Shown: one piece after another, positions 1-8,622 of the stretch
Layout of the letters: every line of letters begins with the position of its first letter
How positions within the stretch are numbered: position 1 is the first letter of the stretch
Assembly: GCA_008015835.1 (NCBI GenBank)
Contig: SSGH01000007.1
Coordinates: 248,001-312,000, forward strand
Length of the DNA stretch: 64,000 nucleotides
From: Lysobacter sp.
Lineage (GTDB): Bacteria > Pseudomonadota > Gammaproteobacteria > Xanthomonadales > Xanthomonadaceae
Reading direction: 5' to 3'
Notes under the pieces: model-generated
The model's database searches: none
What the model saw: the letters and a program-made list of their open reading frames with translations, nothing else
Told to the model about the DNA's origin: nothing
Made by a program: the position numbers and the translations under genes

Positions 1-672
1 GCCCGCAAGGAATTCGATCTGCAAAGCCGCGGCGCTGGCCTGGACGCGCGCAATAAGCGCCTGCAGGCCGATCGCCAGCGCGAGGTCGTGGTGGAATTGC
101 AGCGGCAAGTCGACGCGCTGAATCTGCGCGCGCCGTTCGACGGCCAGGTCGGTCAGTTGATGATCGCGCAGCGCGCGAACGTACCCGCGAACGCGCCGGT
201 GCTGACCCTGGTGGATCTATCGCAGTTCGAAGTCGAAATCAAAGTGCCGGAGAGTTTCGCGCGGGATCTGGGTATCGGCGTGCCGGCCGAAGTCCAAGGC
301 AGCGCCGGTACGTTCGCGGCGACGATCTCCGCCGTGTCGCCGGAAGTGGTGAACGGCGAAGTGTCCTCGCGCCTGCGCTTCGCCGACGAACAGCCGCCCG
401 GCCTGCGCCAGAACCAGCGCCTCAGCGCGCGCATCGTGCTCGACACGCGCCGCAACGTGTTGATGGTCGAACGCGGTCCGTTCGCCGAACGGGGCGGCGG
501 CCACGCCTACGTGATGGACGGCGATTTGGCCGTGCGCCGTCCGCTGCGCACCGGCGCGAGTAGTTTGTCGTCGGTGGAGATTCTCGAAGGCGCCGAAGTC
601 GGCGATCGCATCGTCGTCTCCGGCAGCGATCAGTTCGGCGATACCGAGCGCGTTCGCATCTCCGGGTTGTAA
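1..672 (+). CDS. Periplasmic adaptor subunit (HlyD/MacA type), 5' end missing
   Basis: The reading frame is open from the first base, so the N-terminus lies outside the window; 223 codons are visible. It starts in a helical-hairpin stretch (QADRQREVVVELQRQ), then has the second lipoyl half (LRAPFDGQVG), a beta-barrel part and a membrane-proximal end (GDRIVVSGSDQF). In this family the adaptor links an inner-membrane exporter to an outer-membrane channel. Directly downstream lie an ATPase and two FtsX-type permeases on the same strand, so it should be the MacA-like part of that exporter. The substrate is unknown. Confidence 0.85.
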   Translation, partial: ARKEFDLQSRGAGLDARNKRLQADRQREVVVELQRQVDALNLRAPFDGQVGQLMIAQRANVPANAPVLTLVDLSQFEVEIKVPESFARDLGIGVPAEVQGSAGTFAATISAVSPEVVNGEVSSRLRFADEQPPGLRQNQRLSARIVLDTRRNVLMVERGPFAERGGGHAYVMDGDLAVRRPLRTGASSLSSVEILEGAEVGDRIVVSGSDQFGDTERVRISGL

Positions 673-717
673 TCCCTCTCGTCCGTATTTCCTTTCTGCC
701 TCATCCGGAGCCCTCCC

Positions 718-1437
718 ATGCTGCACATGCAAGGCGTCACCAAAATCTATCGCACCGAATTGGTGGAAACCCATGCGCTGCGCGCGCTCGACCTGCATGT
801 GCGCGACGGCGAATTCGTCGCCGTTACCGGGCCGTCGGGGTCCGGCAAAACCACGTTTCTCAACATCGCCGGCCTGCTGGAGGAATTCACCGGCGGCAGC
901 TATCTGCTCGACGGCGAGGACGTGAGCAAACTCGGCGACGATGCGCGATCGAAACTGCGCAATCGCAAGATCGGTTTCATCTTCCAGAGTTTCAATCTGA
1001 TCCCGGACTTGAATCTGTTCGATAACGTCGACGTGCCGCTGCGCTACCGCGGCATGGCCGCGAGCGAACGAAAATCGCGGATCGAAGACGCGTTGACGCG
1101 GGTCGGTTTGGGCTCGCGCATGAAGCACTTTCCGGCCGAACTCTCCGGCGGGCAGCAGCAGCGCGCGGGGATCGCGCGCGCGCTGGCCGGCAGTCCGCGC
1201 TTGCTGCTGGCGGACGAACCGACCGGCAATCTCGATTCGCAGATGGCGCGCAGCGTGATGGAACTGCTGGAAGAGATCAACGGACAAGGCACCACGATCG
1301 TGATGGTGACCCACGACCCCGAACTCGCCGCGCGCGCGCAACGCAACGTGCATATCGTCGACGGCATGGCGACCGACCTGCGTATCGACGCGGGCTTGAT
1401 GCGCCCTACGGCCGCCGTGCAAACCGCCGCGCCCTGA
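718..1437 (+). CDS. ABC transporter ATP-binding protein, MacB/LolD type
   Basis: A 239-residue stand-alone ATPase. Walker A is GPSGSGKT (residues 38-45), the Q-loop glutamine is Q90, the signature LSGGQQQR begins at 142, and Walker B with DEPTGNLD is around 165-173. [11 protein letters not shown] is typical of the MacB/LolD/FtsE exporter group. It starts 45 nt after the adaptor gene with CGGAG upstream of its ATG, and ends 10 nt before a permease gene. It should energise the two permeases that follow. What they move cannot be told from sequence. Confidence 0.92.
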   Translation: MLHMQGVTKIYRTELVETHALRALDLHVRDGEFVAVTGPSGSGKTTFLNIAGLLEEFTGGSYLLDGEDVSKLGDDARSKLRNRKIGFIFQSFNLIPDLNLFDNVDVPLRYRGMAASERKSRIEDALTRVGLGSRMKHFPAELSGGQQQRAGIARALAGSPRLLLADEPTGNLDSQMARSVMELLEEINGQGTTIVMVTHDPELAARAQRNVHIVDGMATDLRIDAGLMRPTAAVQTAAP

Positions 1438-1447
1438 GGACCACGCC

Positions 1448-2758
1448 ATGCTCGCTTACTACCTCGATTTGGCCCTGCGCAGCCTACGCCGAAACAAAGC
1501 GCTGACGTTGGTCATGGTGTTGGCGATCGCGCTGGGCATCGGCGCGACGATGACGACGTTGACCGTGTATCACGTGCTCTCCGGCGACCCGATTCCGCAG
1601 AAGAGCGCGACGCTGTTCTATCCGCGCATCGAGCCGCGTTCGAAGCAGGGCTACACGCCCGGCGACGAGCCGGAGCAGCAGATGACCCGCTTCGACGCCG
1701 AAGCGTTGCTCAAGCAGAAGCGCGGCGACCGTCAAGCGGTGATGAGCGCCGGCAGCGTGGTGGTCGGCATCGAAAGCAGCACGGCAAAGCCCACCTACGA
1801 ACAAGCGCGCTACGCGTCGGCCGACTTTTTCGCGATGTTCGATGCCCCGTTCCTCTACGGCAACGGTTGGAGCGCGGCCGAGGACGAGGGCCGCGCCCGC
1901 GTCGCGGTGATCTCCAAAGCGCTCAACGAGCGTCTGTTCCGCGGCGCGAATAGCGTCGGCAAGACATTTCGACTCGATCAGAACGATTTCCGCGTGATCG
2001 GCGTGCTCGACGATTGGGCCGTGAATCCGCGGTTCTACGACCTCACCAATCAACGCTTCGGCGGCAGCGAAGACGTGTTCCTGCCGTTCTCCACGTCGCG
2101 GGCGCTGAAGATGGGGTCGCAAGGCAATATGAATTGCTGGGGCGACGCGAATCTCGACGACGAAGGCTCCACCGGCGTCAACGCGCCCTGCACTTGGCTT
2201 CAGTACTGGGTGGAATTGGATAGCCCGGAGAAAGTGGAGCGGTATCGGCGCTATCTCGTCGATTACTCCGACGAACAGCGCAAAGCCGGGCGTTTCGAAC
2301 GGCCCACGAACGTACGCCTGCACAGCGTCATGGAGTGGTTGGAGGAAATGGGCGCGGTCCCGTCGGACGTGCGACTGCAGGTCTGGCTGGCGTTCGGCTT
2401 CCTGACCGTCTGTCTGCTCAACACCGTGGGCCTGCTGCTGGCGAAATTCCTGCGCCGCGCGCAGGACATCGGCGTACGCCGCGCGTTGGGCGCCTCGCGT
2501 CGCGACATTTTTATGCAGTGCCTGACCGAGGCCGCGACGGTGGGCTTGTTCGGCGGCGCGTTGGGCCTGGGGCTCGCCTGGTTGGGGCTGTGGGCGGTGC
2601 GACAGCAACCCACCGACTACGCCGAGTTGGCGCATTTGAACCCGACCATGCTCGCACTGTGCTTCGCGCTGGCGTTGGCGGCGAGCCTGCTCGCCGGGTT
2701 GTTGCCGGCATGGCGCGCTTGCCAGATCACGCCGGCGATCCAACTGAAGTCGCAGTAG
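1448..2758 (+). CDS. ABC transporter permease, MacB/FtsX family (first of two)
   Basis: 436 residues with MacB topology: one N-terminal membrane helix (about residues 17-40, LTLVMVLAIALGIGATMT), a large periplasmic domain, then three C-terminal helices of the FtsX domain (about 315-430). The cytoplasmic loop GVRRALGASRRDIF (about 340-353) is the conserved FtsX coupling segment. The gene begins 10 nt after the ATPase. The following gene has the same topology, so the transporter is probably a heterodimer of two full permeases. Confidence 0.9.
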   Translation: MLAYYLDLALRSLRRNKALTLVMVLAIALGIGATMTTLTVYHVLSGDPIPQKSATLFYPRIEPRSKQGYTPGDEPEQQMTRFDAEALLKQKRGDRQAVMSAGSVVVGIESSTAKPTYEQARYASADFFAMFDAPFLYGNGWSAAEDEGRARVAVISKALNERLFRGANSVGKTFRLDQNDFRVIGVLDDWAVNPRFYDLTNQRFGGSEDVFLPFSTSRALKMGSQGNMNCWGDANLDDEGSTGVNAPCTWLQYWVELDSPEKVERYRRYLVDYSDEQRKAGRFERPTNVRLHSVMEWLEEMGAVPSDVRLQVWLAFGFLTVCLLNTVGLLLAKFLRRAQDIGVRRALGASRRDIFMQCLTEAATVGLFGGALGLGLAWLGLWAVRQQPTDYAELAHLNPTMLALCFALALAASLLAGLLPAWRACQITPAIQLKSQ

Positions 2759-2837
2759 CCGCTTTCGCGAAAGGGGCGGTGCCCTCTCTCCGCATCGCTC
2801 CTTTCTTTTTATCCGCATGCCCGTTCCGGAACCCATC

Positions 2838-4055
2838 ATGGACATCCGCCCGATTCTCTCCACCCTGCTCCGGCATAAGACCGCCGCCGCGCTGATCGTG
2901 CTCGAGATCGCGTTGAGCTGCGCGATCATCTGCAACGCGCTGTTCCTGATCACCGACCGCATCGGTCGCATCGACCGCGATAGCGGGCTCGCGGAGAACG
3001 AACTGGTGCGGCTGCAGGTCGGCAGCCTCGGCGACGACATCGATGAAACCGCGCGCGCGCGCGCCGACATCGTCGCATTGCGCGCGATTCCGGGCGTGAT
3101 CTCCGCGACCAGCGCCAATCAAATTCCTTACGGCGGCTCGTCGTGGAACAGCGGCGTGCGGCGGACGCGGGAACAACAGGACTCGAGTTTCAACGCCAGC
3201 ACGTATCTCGGCGACGAGCAGATGCTGGAAACCTACGGGCTGCGCCTGACGTCCGGGCGCGACTTCGCCGCCGACGAATACCTGGAATGGGAGGCGATGA
3301 ATCGCCCCGGCGTGAACATCGCGTTCCCGGCGGCGATCGTCACCCGCGCTTTCGCCGAAACGCTGTATCCAGGCCAGAATCCCATCGGCAAGACCTTTTT
3401 CGTGTGGGGCGACAATCCGACCCGCATCGTCGGCGTGGTCGAGCGCGTGCTGCGTCCGAACGATTCCGGCGGCGCCGGCGAATCCGGCTATTCGGTGTTC
3501 CTGCCGGTCAGGATGAGCATGGGCCTGTACGTCTTGCGCACCGCGCCGGAGCGTCGCGCCGAAGTGATGAAGACCGCGGTCGATACGCTGAATCGCATCG
3601 ATGTCAACCGCCTGATCAACGATCAGGATCTGCTCACCGATATGCGCCGCGACTACTACGGTCGCGACCGCGCCGTGGCGTGGCTGTTGACGATCGTCTG
3701 CGCCGCGCTGTTGACGATCACCGCGTTCGGCATCGGCGGCTTAGTCAGCTTCTGGGTGCAACAACGCACCAAGCAAATCGGCGTGCGTCGCGCGCTCGGC
3801 GCGACCCGCGGGCAAATCCTGCGCTATTTCCAAGTCGAGAATTTTCTGCTCGCCACGATCGGGATCGCGCTCGGCATGCTGGGCGCGTACGGCTTGAATC
3901 AACTGCTGATGACGCACTACGAACTGCCGCGTTTGCCGCTGCACTACCTGCCGATCGGCGCGATTTCGCTGTGGGTGTTGGGGCAGATCGCGGTGTTCGG
4001 CCCCGCGCGTCGCGCCGCCGCGGTACCGCCGGCGATCGCGACCCGCAGCGTCTGA
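2838..4055 (+). CDS. ABC transporter permease, MacB/FtsX family (second of two)
   Basis: 405 residues from the ATG at 2838 (MDIRPIL); an in-frame ATG at 2817 is possible, but its extra residues MPVPEPI look untranslated. An N-terminal membrane helix (AALIVLEIALSCAIICNALF) is followed by a MacB-type periplasmic domain and a C-terminal three-helix FtsX domain with the loop GVRRALGATRGQIL. It is diverged from the preceding permease but has the same layout, supporting a heterodimeric exporter. It ends 118 nt before the regulator gene. Confidence 0.88.
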   Translation: MDIRPILSTLLRHKTAAALIVLEIALSCAIICNALFLITDRIGRIDRDSGLAENELVRLQVGSLGDDIDETARARADIVALRAIPGVISATSANQIPYGGSSWNSGVRRTREQQDSSFNASTYLGDEQMLETYGLRLTSGRDFAADEYLEWEAMNRPGVNIAFPAAIVTRAFAETLYPGQNPIGKTFFVWGDNPTRIVGVVERVLRPNDSGGAGESGYSVFLPVRMSMGLYVLRTAPERRAEVMKTAVDTLNRIDVNRLINDQDLLTDMRRDYYGRDRAVAWLLTIVCAALLTITAFGIGGLVSFWVQQRTKQIGVRRALGATRGQILRYFQVENFLLATIGIALGMLGAYGLNQLLMTHYELPRLPLHYLPIGAISLWVLGQIAVFGPARRAAAVPPAIATRSV

Positions 4056-4173
4056 ATCGCCGCATGCGAGCCGCCGCCGCGCCCGAACGTGAGACGATAG
4101 CGGCGGCGCTGCCGCCTCGCGCGTTCGACGCAGCGTCGCCCTTTCGTTTCCGACACCGCATCGCGACCGCCCT

Positions 4174-5511
4174 ATGCCCAAGGTGCTGATCATCGACGAC
4201 AACCGCTCCGTCGCGACCGCGCTGGAGGTGCTGCTGTCGCTGCACGATATCGATTGCGTCTACGCCGAAGACCCGCAATCCGGGCTCGCGCTGTTGTCGG
4301 ACGACATCGACTTGGTCGTGCAGGACATGAATTTTCGGCAGGACACCACCTCGGGCGAAGAAGGCGAAACGCTGTTCCGCGACATCCGCGCGCGCGACCC
4401 GGACGTGCCGGTCATTCTGCTGACGGCGTGGACGCATTTGGAATCGGCGGTGGAGTTGGTGAAAGCCGGCGCCGCGGACTACCTCGGCAAGCCGTGGGAC
4501 GATCGCAAATTGATGGCGACGGTCAATAATCTGCTGGAACTGTCGCAGACGCGTCGCCAATTGGCGCGCCGCAGCGGCGGCGAGCGGCGACGGCGCGAAT
4601 GCCTAGCGCGCGATCACGATCTGCGCGGTTTCGTCTACGCCGATGCGGCGACCGAGGCGACGCTGCGCTTCGCGCTGCAGGTCGCGCGCTCGGATCTGCC
4701 GGTGCTGATTCTCGGCCCCAACGGCGCGGGCAAGGAAAAACTCGCGGAAATCGTGCACGCGAATTCGGCGGTGCGCGAACGGCCGTTCGTCGCGCTGAAC
4801 TGCGGCGCGTTGCCGGCCGAATTGATCGAAGCGGAATTGTTCGGCGCCGAAGTCGGCGCGTACACCGGCGCCACCCGCGCGCGCGAAGGCAAATTCGAGG
4901 CCGCGGACGGCGGCACGCTGTTCCTCGACGAAATCGGCACGCTGCCGCTGGCCGGGCAAGTCAAGCTGCTGCGCGTGCTGGAGACCGGACGATTCCAGCG
5001 CCTGGGCGGCAATCGCGAACGCGAAGTGAAAGTGCGCGTGGTGAGCGCGACCAACGCCGACCTGCCGGCGATGATCGCGGCCGGGCAATTCCGCGAAGAT
5101 TTGTACTACCGCTTGAACGCGATCGAAATCCGGTTGCCGCCGCTCTCGCAGCGTCCGGACGACATCGCGCCGCTCGCGCGGCATTTCTTGCCCGCGGGCA
5201 AAACGCTGACCGAAAGCGCCGAACGCGCGCTGATCGCGCATCGTTGGCCGGGCAACGTGCGCGAGCTGCGCAATACGATCCAACGCGCGGCGCTGCTGGC
5301 GCAGCGGGACCGCATCGAAGCGCAGGATCTCGGCTTGCCTACGCCGATGCCGACGACGCACGTCGCCGATGCCGCGGAGCCGGATCGCGCAACGATCGAA
5401 GCGGCGCTGGATCGCGCCGATGGCGTGGTGGCGCAAGCGGCGAGCGATCTGGGCATGTCGCGACAAGCGCTGTATCGCCGGCTCGAACGGCTCGGCATCA
5501 AGCGGACGTAA
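4174..5511 (+). CDS. Sigma-54-dependent response regulator, NtrC family
   Basis: 445 residues in three domains: receiver (about 1-125; phosphoacceptor D51 in VVQDMNF), AAA+ sigma-54 activator (about 155-375; Walker A GPNGAGKE, Walker B TLFLDEIG, R-finger region), and a Fis-type helix-turn-helix at the C-terminus (DLGMSRQALYRRL). The sigma-54 contact loop reads GAYTGA instead of the usual GAFTGA; this is a conservative aromatic change. The partner kinase starts 8 nt later, so they form a two-component pair. The most likely target is the exporter operon upstream. Confidence 0.93.
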   Translation: MPKVLIIDDNRSVATALEVLLSLHDIDCVYAEDPQSGLALLSDDIDLVVQDMNFRQDTTSGEEGETLFRDIRARDPDVPVILLTAWTHLESAVELVKAGAADYLGKPWDDRKLMATVNNLLELSQTRRQLARRSGGERRRRECLARDHDLRGFVYADAATEATLRFALQVARSDLPVLILGPNGAGKEKLAEIVHANSAVRERPFVALNCGALPAELIEAELFGAEVGAYTGATRAREGKFEAADGGTLFLDEIGTLPLAGQVKLLRVLETGRFQRLGGNREREVKVRVVSATNADLPAMIAAGQFREDLYYRLNAIEIRLPPLSQRPDDIAPLARHFLPAGKTLTESAERALIAHRWPGNVRELRNTIQRAALLAQRDRIEAQDLGLPTPMPTTHVADAAEPDRATIEAALDRADGVVAQAASDLGMSRQALYRRLERLGIKRT

Positions 5512-5519
5512 TCGCTCGC

Positions 5520-6833
5520 ATGCGCGCGACCCGACTGCGATCCTTGACCCTGCGCCTGAGCGCCTTGGGCGCGCTGGGCTGCGCATCGGCCGCGATTCTG
5601 AGCGTTGTGTTGATGCACTGGCTGCAGCCTTGGGCGGCCGTCGGCGTCGCGTTCGCCATCGCGCTCGCGCTCTTCGTCGTCGCGCTGCGGCGGCTCATCG
5701 CGCCGATGCGTGGCTTGTTCCGCGCCTTGGCCGGCACCGTCGCCAGCTATCGCGACGGCGATTTCAGTTTCGGCATTCGCTGGGACCGGGATCGCGACTT
5801 GGCCGAATTGGTCGATGCGCACAACGCGCTGGGCGACGCGCTGCGCGATCAACGCGTGGCGCTGGTGCAGCGCGAACTGCTGCTGGACACGATGGTGCAG
5901 AACACGCCGGTGGCGATGGTGCTGCTGGACCCGACGCGGCGGATCGTGTTGGGCAATTTGGCGGCGCGCAAACTGCTGGGCGACGGCCGGCGCTTGGAAG
6001 GCCAGAGTTTCGACGAGGTCTTGACCCGCGCGCCGGAAGCGCTGCGCGATGCGTTCGAACGCGGCGGCGACGGCATCTTCGCGGTCGGCCACGAAGACGA
6101 CGAGGACATCTACCACCTGTCTCTGCGGCATTTTCGTCTCAACGGGCGACGCCACGAATTGATTCTGCTGCGCCAGCTCACCGCCGAACTGCGGCGGCAG
6201 GAAGTGCAGACCTGGAAGAAAGTGATCCGCGTGATCAGCCACGAGTTGAACAATTCGCTGGCGCCGATCGCGTCGCTGGCGCATTCCAGCGCGGAATTGC
6301 TGCGGCGCGGACAGTTGGAGCGTTTACCCGCCGCGCTGTCGACGATCGAAGAACGCGCGCGGCATTTGGAAGGTTTCATCCGCGATTACGCGCGCTTCGC
6401 CAAGCTGCCCGCGCCGCGTTTGGAACCTTTGGAATGGTCGCGCGTTTTGGCGCAATTGCGCAGCCAAGTCGAATTCGCCTGGGACGGCGCGAACGGCGAC
6501 GGCGTGTTCCATGCCGATGCCGCGCAGTTCGAACAGGCGCTGCTGAACTTGATCAAAAACGCGCACGAATCCGGCTCGCCCGCGAACGAAGTGCGGCTGA
6601 TCCTGCGCCGCCTGCCCGAAGCGTGGCGCATCGAGATTCTCGATCGCGGCAGCGGCATGAGCGACGCGGTGTTGGCGCAGGCGCTGCTGCCGTTCTACTC
6701 GACGAAACGGCACGGGACGGGACTGGGTCTCGCGCTCACCCGCGACATCATCGAAGCCCACAGCGGCCGCATCAATCTGCAAAACCGCGAAGGCGGCGGC
6801 CTGTGGGTGAGTCTGATCCTGCCGGCGCGGTGA
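5520..6833 (+). CDS. Membrane sensor histidine kinase with PAS domain (NtrB-like)
   Basis: 437 residues. Two membrane helices lie within about residues 10-62 with almost no periplasmic loop, so the signal is probably sensed in or near the membrane. A linker (about 63-120) and a PAS domain (about 121-225, LLLDTMVQNTPVAMVLLD) follow. The H-box is VISHELNNSLAP with H241. The ATPase region shows N (NLIKNAHES), G1 (DRGSGM) and G2 (GTGLGLAL). The gene begins 8 nt after its response regulator. Its position suggests control of the exporter genes at 1-4055. Confidence 0.92.
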   Translation: MRATRLRSLTLRLSALGALGCASAAILSVVLMHWLQPWAAVGVAFAIALALFVVALRRLIAPMRGLFRALAGTVASYRDGDFSFGIRWDRDRDLAELVDAHNALGDALRDQRVALVQRELLLDTMVQNTPVAMVLLDPTRRIVLGNLAARKLLGDGRRLEGQSFDEVLTRAPEALRDAFERGGDGIFAVGHEDDEDIYHLSLRHFRLNGRRHELILLRQLTAELRRQEVQTWKKVIRVISHELNNSLAPIASLAHSSAELLRRGQLERLPAALSTIEERARHLEGFIRDYARFAKLPAPRLEPLEWSRVLAQLRSQVEFAWDGANGDGVFHADAAQFEQALLNLIKNAHESGSPANEVRLILRRLPEAWRIEILDRGSGMSDAVLAQALLPFYSTKRHGTGLGLALTRDIIEAHSGRINLQNREGGGLWVSLILPAR

Positions 6834-6866
6834 GCGTGGCGCTGGAGCGACGACAGACCCGGCTGT

Positions 6867-6993
6867 TGTGGGAGGGCCGGCAGGCCCAATCGAACACCCA
6901 TCGAAAGCATCGGGCCTGCCGGCCCTCCCACATCGAAGCCCCGTCTTCCGGCTTTGCCTGTCGCATCGAATCGGGCCTTCCGGCCCTCCCACA
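6867..6993. repeat. Three copies of a GGGAGGGCCGGCAGGCCC-type palindromic element
   Basis: Three copies of a 25-27 bp unit occur between the kinase gene and glmU. The first (6867-6893) is in plus orientation. The second (6908-6932) is its inverted copy, so the pair can form a long stem. The third (6969-6993) is inverted with one change (CCTTCC). The two flanking genes are convergent, so the element sits in a shared 3' region and may act as a terminator or mRNA end-protector for both. The arrangement is REP-like. Confidence 0.75.
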
Positions 6994-7037
6994 GCGGATG
7001 CGATGCGATCCGCAAGTTTCGGCGCTTACCTCGGCGC

Positions 7038-8408
7038 TTACTTCGGCGCTTTCGTCGGCCGCTTCCAACCGTCCAGGGTCGCTTGCCGCGTGCGCGCCAC
7101 GGTGAGTTTGCCCGCGGGCGCGTCCTTGTTGATGGTCGAGCCCGCGCCGACGGTCGCATTCGCGCCGACGGTGATCGGCGCCACCAACGCGACGTTGGAG
7201 CCGACGAACGCACCGTCCTCGATCGTGGTGGTGTGTTTGTTCGCGCCGTCGTAGTTGCAGGTGATGACGCCGGCGCCGACGTTCACGCCCGCGCCGATCA
7301 CCGCGTCGCCCAGATAGGTCAAATGATTCGCCTTGCTGCCGGCGGCGATCGTCGCGTTCTTGGTTTCGACGAAATTGCCGATATGCACGCCGTCGCCGAG
7401 CACGGTGCCCGGACGCAGTCGCGCGAAGGGGCCGACGATCGCGGCGCCTTCGGTCGTCGCGCCTTCGAGGTCGCAATGCGCGCGCAGTTCGGTGCCGGCG
7501 GCGAGCGAGACGTCCTTCAAGCGGCAGAACGGGCCGATCCGCACACCGTCGGCGAGCACGACGCGGCCTTCGAAGATCACGTTCGCATCGATTTCCACAT
7601 CGCGACCGACCGTCACTTCGCCGCGCATGTCGACGCGATCGACATCGACGAAGCGCGCGCCGGCGTCGCACAGCGCGCGCACTGCGCGGCGTTGGTAAGC
7701 GCGCTCGAGCTGCGCCAACTGCCACGGATCGTTCGCGCCTTCGGTTTCGATGCGGTCGTCGGCGATCACGATCTCCGCGCCCGCGAATTCGTGCGCGGCC
7801 ATCGCGAACACATCGGTGAGGTAATACTCGCCCTGTTTGTTGTCGTTGGAGAGATTCGAGAGCCAACGCCGCAATGCCTTGGCGTCGGCGGCGATCACGC
7901 CGGTGTTGACCAAACGAATCGCGCGCTGGTCATCGTCGGCGTCTTTGTGCTCGACGATCGCGCCGACGCGGCCTTGCGCATCGCGCAGGATGCGGCCGTA
8001 ACCGGTCGGGTCGTCCAATTCGGCGGCGAGCACCGCCAACGCGCCCGGCGCATCCAGCAAACGCTGCAGCGTGGCGCTGCGAATCAGCGGCACATCGCCG
8101 TACAGCACGAGCACGCGCGCGTCGTCGGGAATGCCGGGCATCGCTTGGAGCACGGCGTGCCCGGTGCCGAGCTGCTGCGCTTGCTCGGCCCAGCGCAGAT
8201 CGCTTTGCGCAGCGAACGCCGCGCGCACCGCATCGCCGCCGTGGCCGTAGACGATATGAACGCCGGCGGGATCGAGCGCGCGCGCGCTGTCCAGCACATG
8301 CGCCAGCATCGGCCGCCCCGCGATCTTCTGCAGCACCTTCGGCAATGCGGATTTCATGCGCTTGCCTTCGCCCGCGGCGAGAACGACGACGTGAAGGGGG
8401 GCGGTCAT
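7038..8408 (-). CDS. glmU: Bifunctional UDP-N-acetylglucosamine pyrophosphorylase / glucosamine-1-phosphate N-acetyltransferase
   Basis: 456 residues from the ATG at 8408, preceded by GGAG; E. coli GlmU is also 456 residues. The N-terminal uridylyltransferase has [17 protein letters not shown] (about residues 8-24). The C-terminal half is a left-handed beta-helix of hexapeptide repeats, with [18 protein letters not shown] and [11 protein letters not shown] around the acetyltransferase site. It makes UDP-GlcNAc for peptidoglycan and LPS in the cytosol. In many gammaproteobacteria glmU follows atpC on the same strand; here two plus-strand genes separate them. An in-frame ATG at 8462 has no better start signal. 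Confidence 0.96.
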   Translation of the reverse strand: MTAPLHVVVLAAGEGKRMKSALPKVLQKIAGRPMLAHVLDSARALDPAGVHIVYGHGGDAVRAAFAAQSDLRWAEQAQQLGTGHAVLQAMPGIPDDARVLVLYGDVPLIRSATLQRLLDAPGALAVLAAELDDPTGYGRILRDAQGRVGAIVEHKDADDDQRAIRLVNTGVIAADAKALRRWLSNLSNDNKQGEYYLTDVFAMAAHEFAGAEIVIADDRIETEGANDPWQLAQLERAYQRRAVRALCDAGARFVDVDRVDMRGEVTVGRDVEIDANVIFEGRVVLADGVRIGPFCRLKDVSLAAGTELRAHCDLEGATTEGAAIVGPFARLRPGTVLGDGVHIGNFVETKNATIAAGSKANHLTYLGDAVIGAGVNVGAGVITCNYDGANKHTTTIEDGAFVGSNVALVAPITVGANATVGAGSTINKDAPAGKLTVARTRQATLDGWKRPTKAPK

Positions 8409-8622
8409 GGCGGCTCCGGAGACTGACGTGCGAATAGTGTAGGCCAACGGCGAACGCGCCATTTCGGTCCGCTCGGCTCATTCGGCGCGCAGATGCGCGA
8501 ACGGCCGCCGCATCGCGCCGACGGATCATCAAGACGACGCACGGGCGGACCGGGGGCGCGCCGCCGGAACGAGCGTCGCTGTTACGATGCCCGCCCGATT
8601 CCTTCGTTCGCCGCGCCCGCCG

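Noticed and set aside
217-1449. 410-codon minus-strand frame over the first exporter genes
   Set aside because: It is opposite well-defined adaptor and ATPase genes and has no recognised feature.
6867-6993. CRISPR-like array
   Set aside because: Copies are in mixed orientation with unequal spacing and internal symmetry; no cas gene is present.
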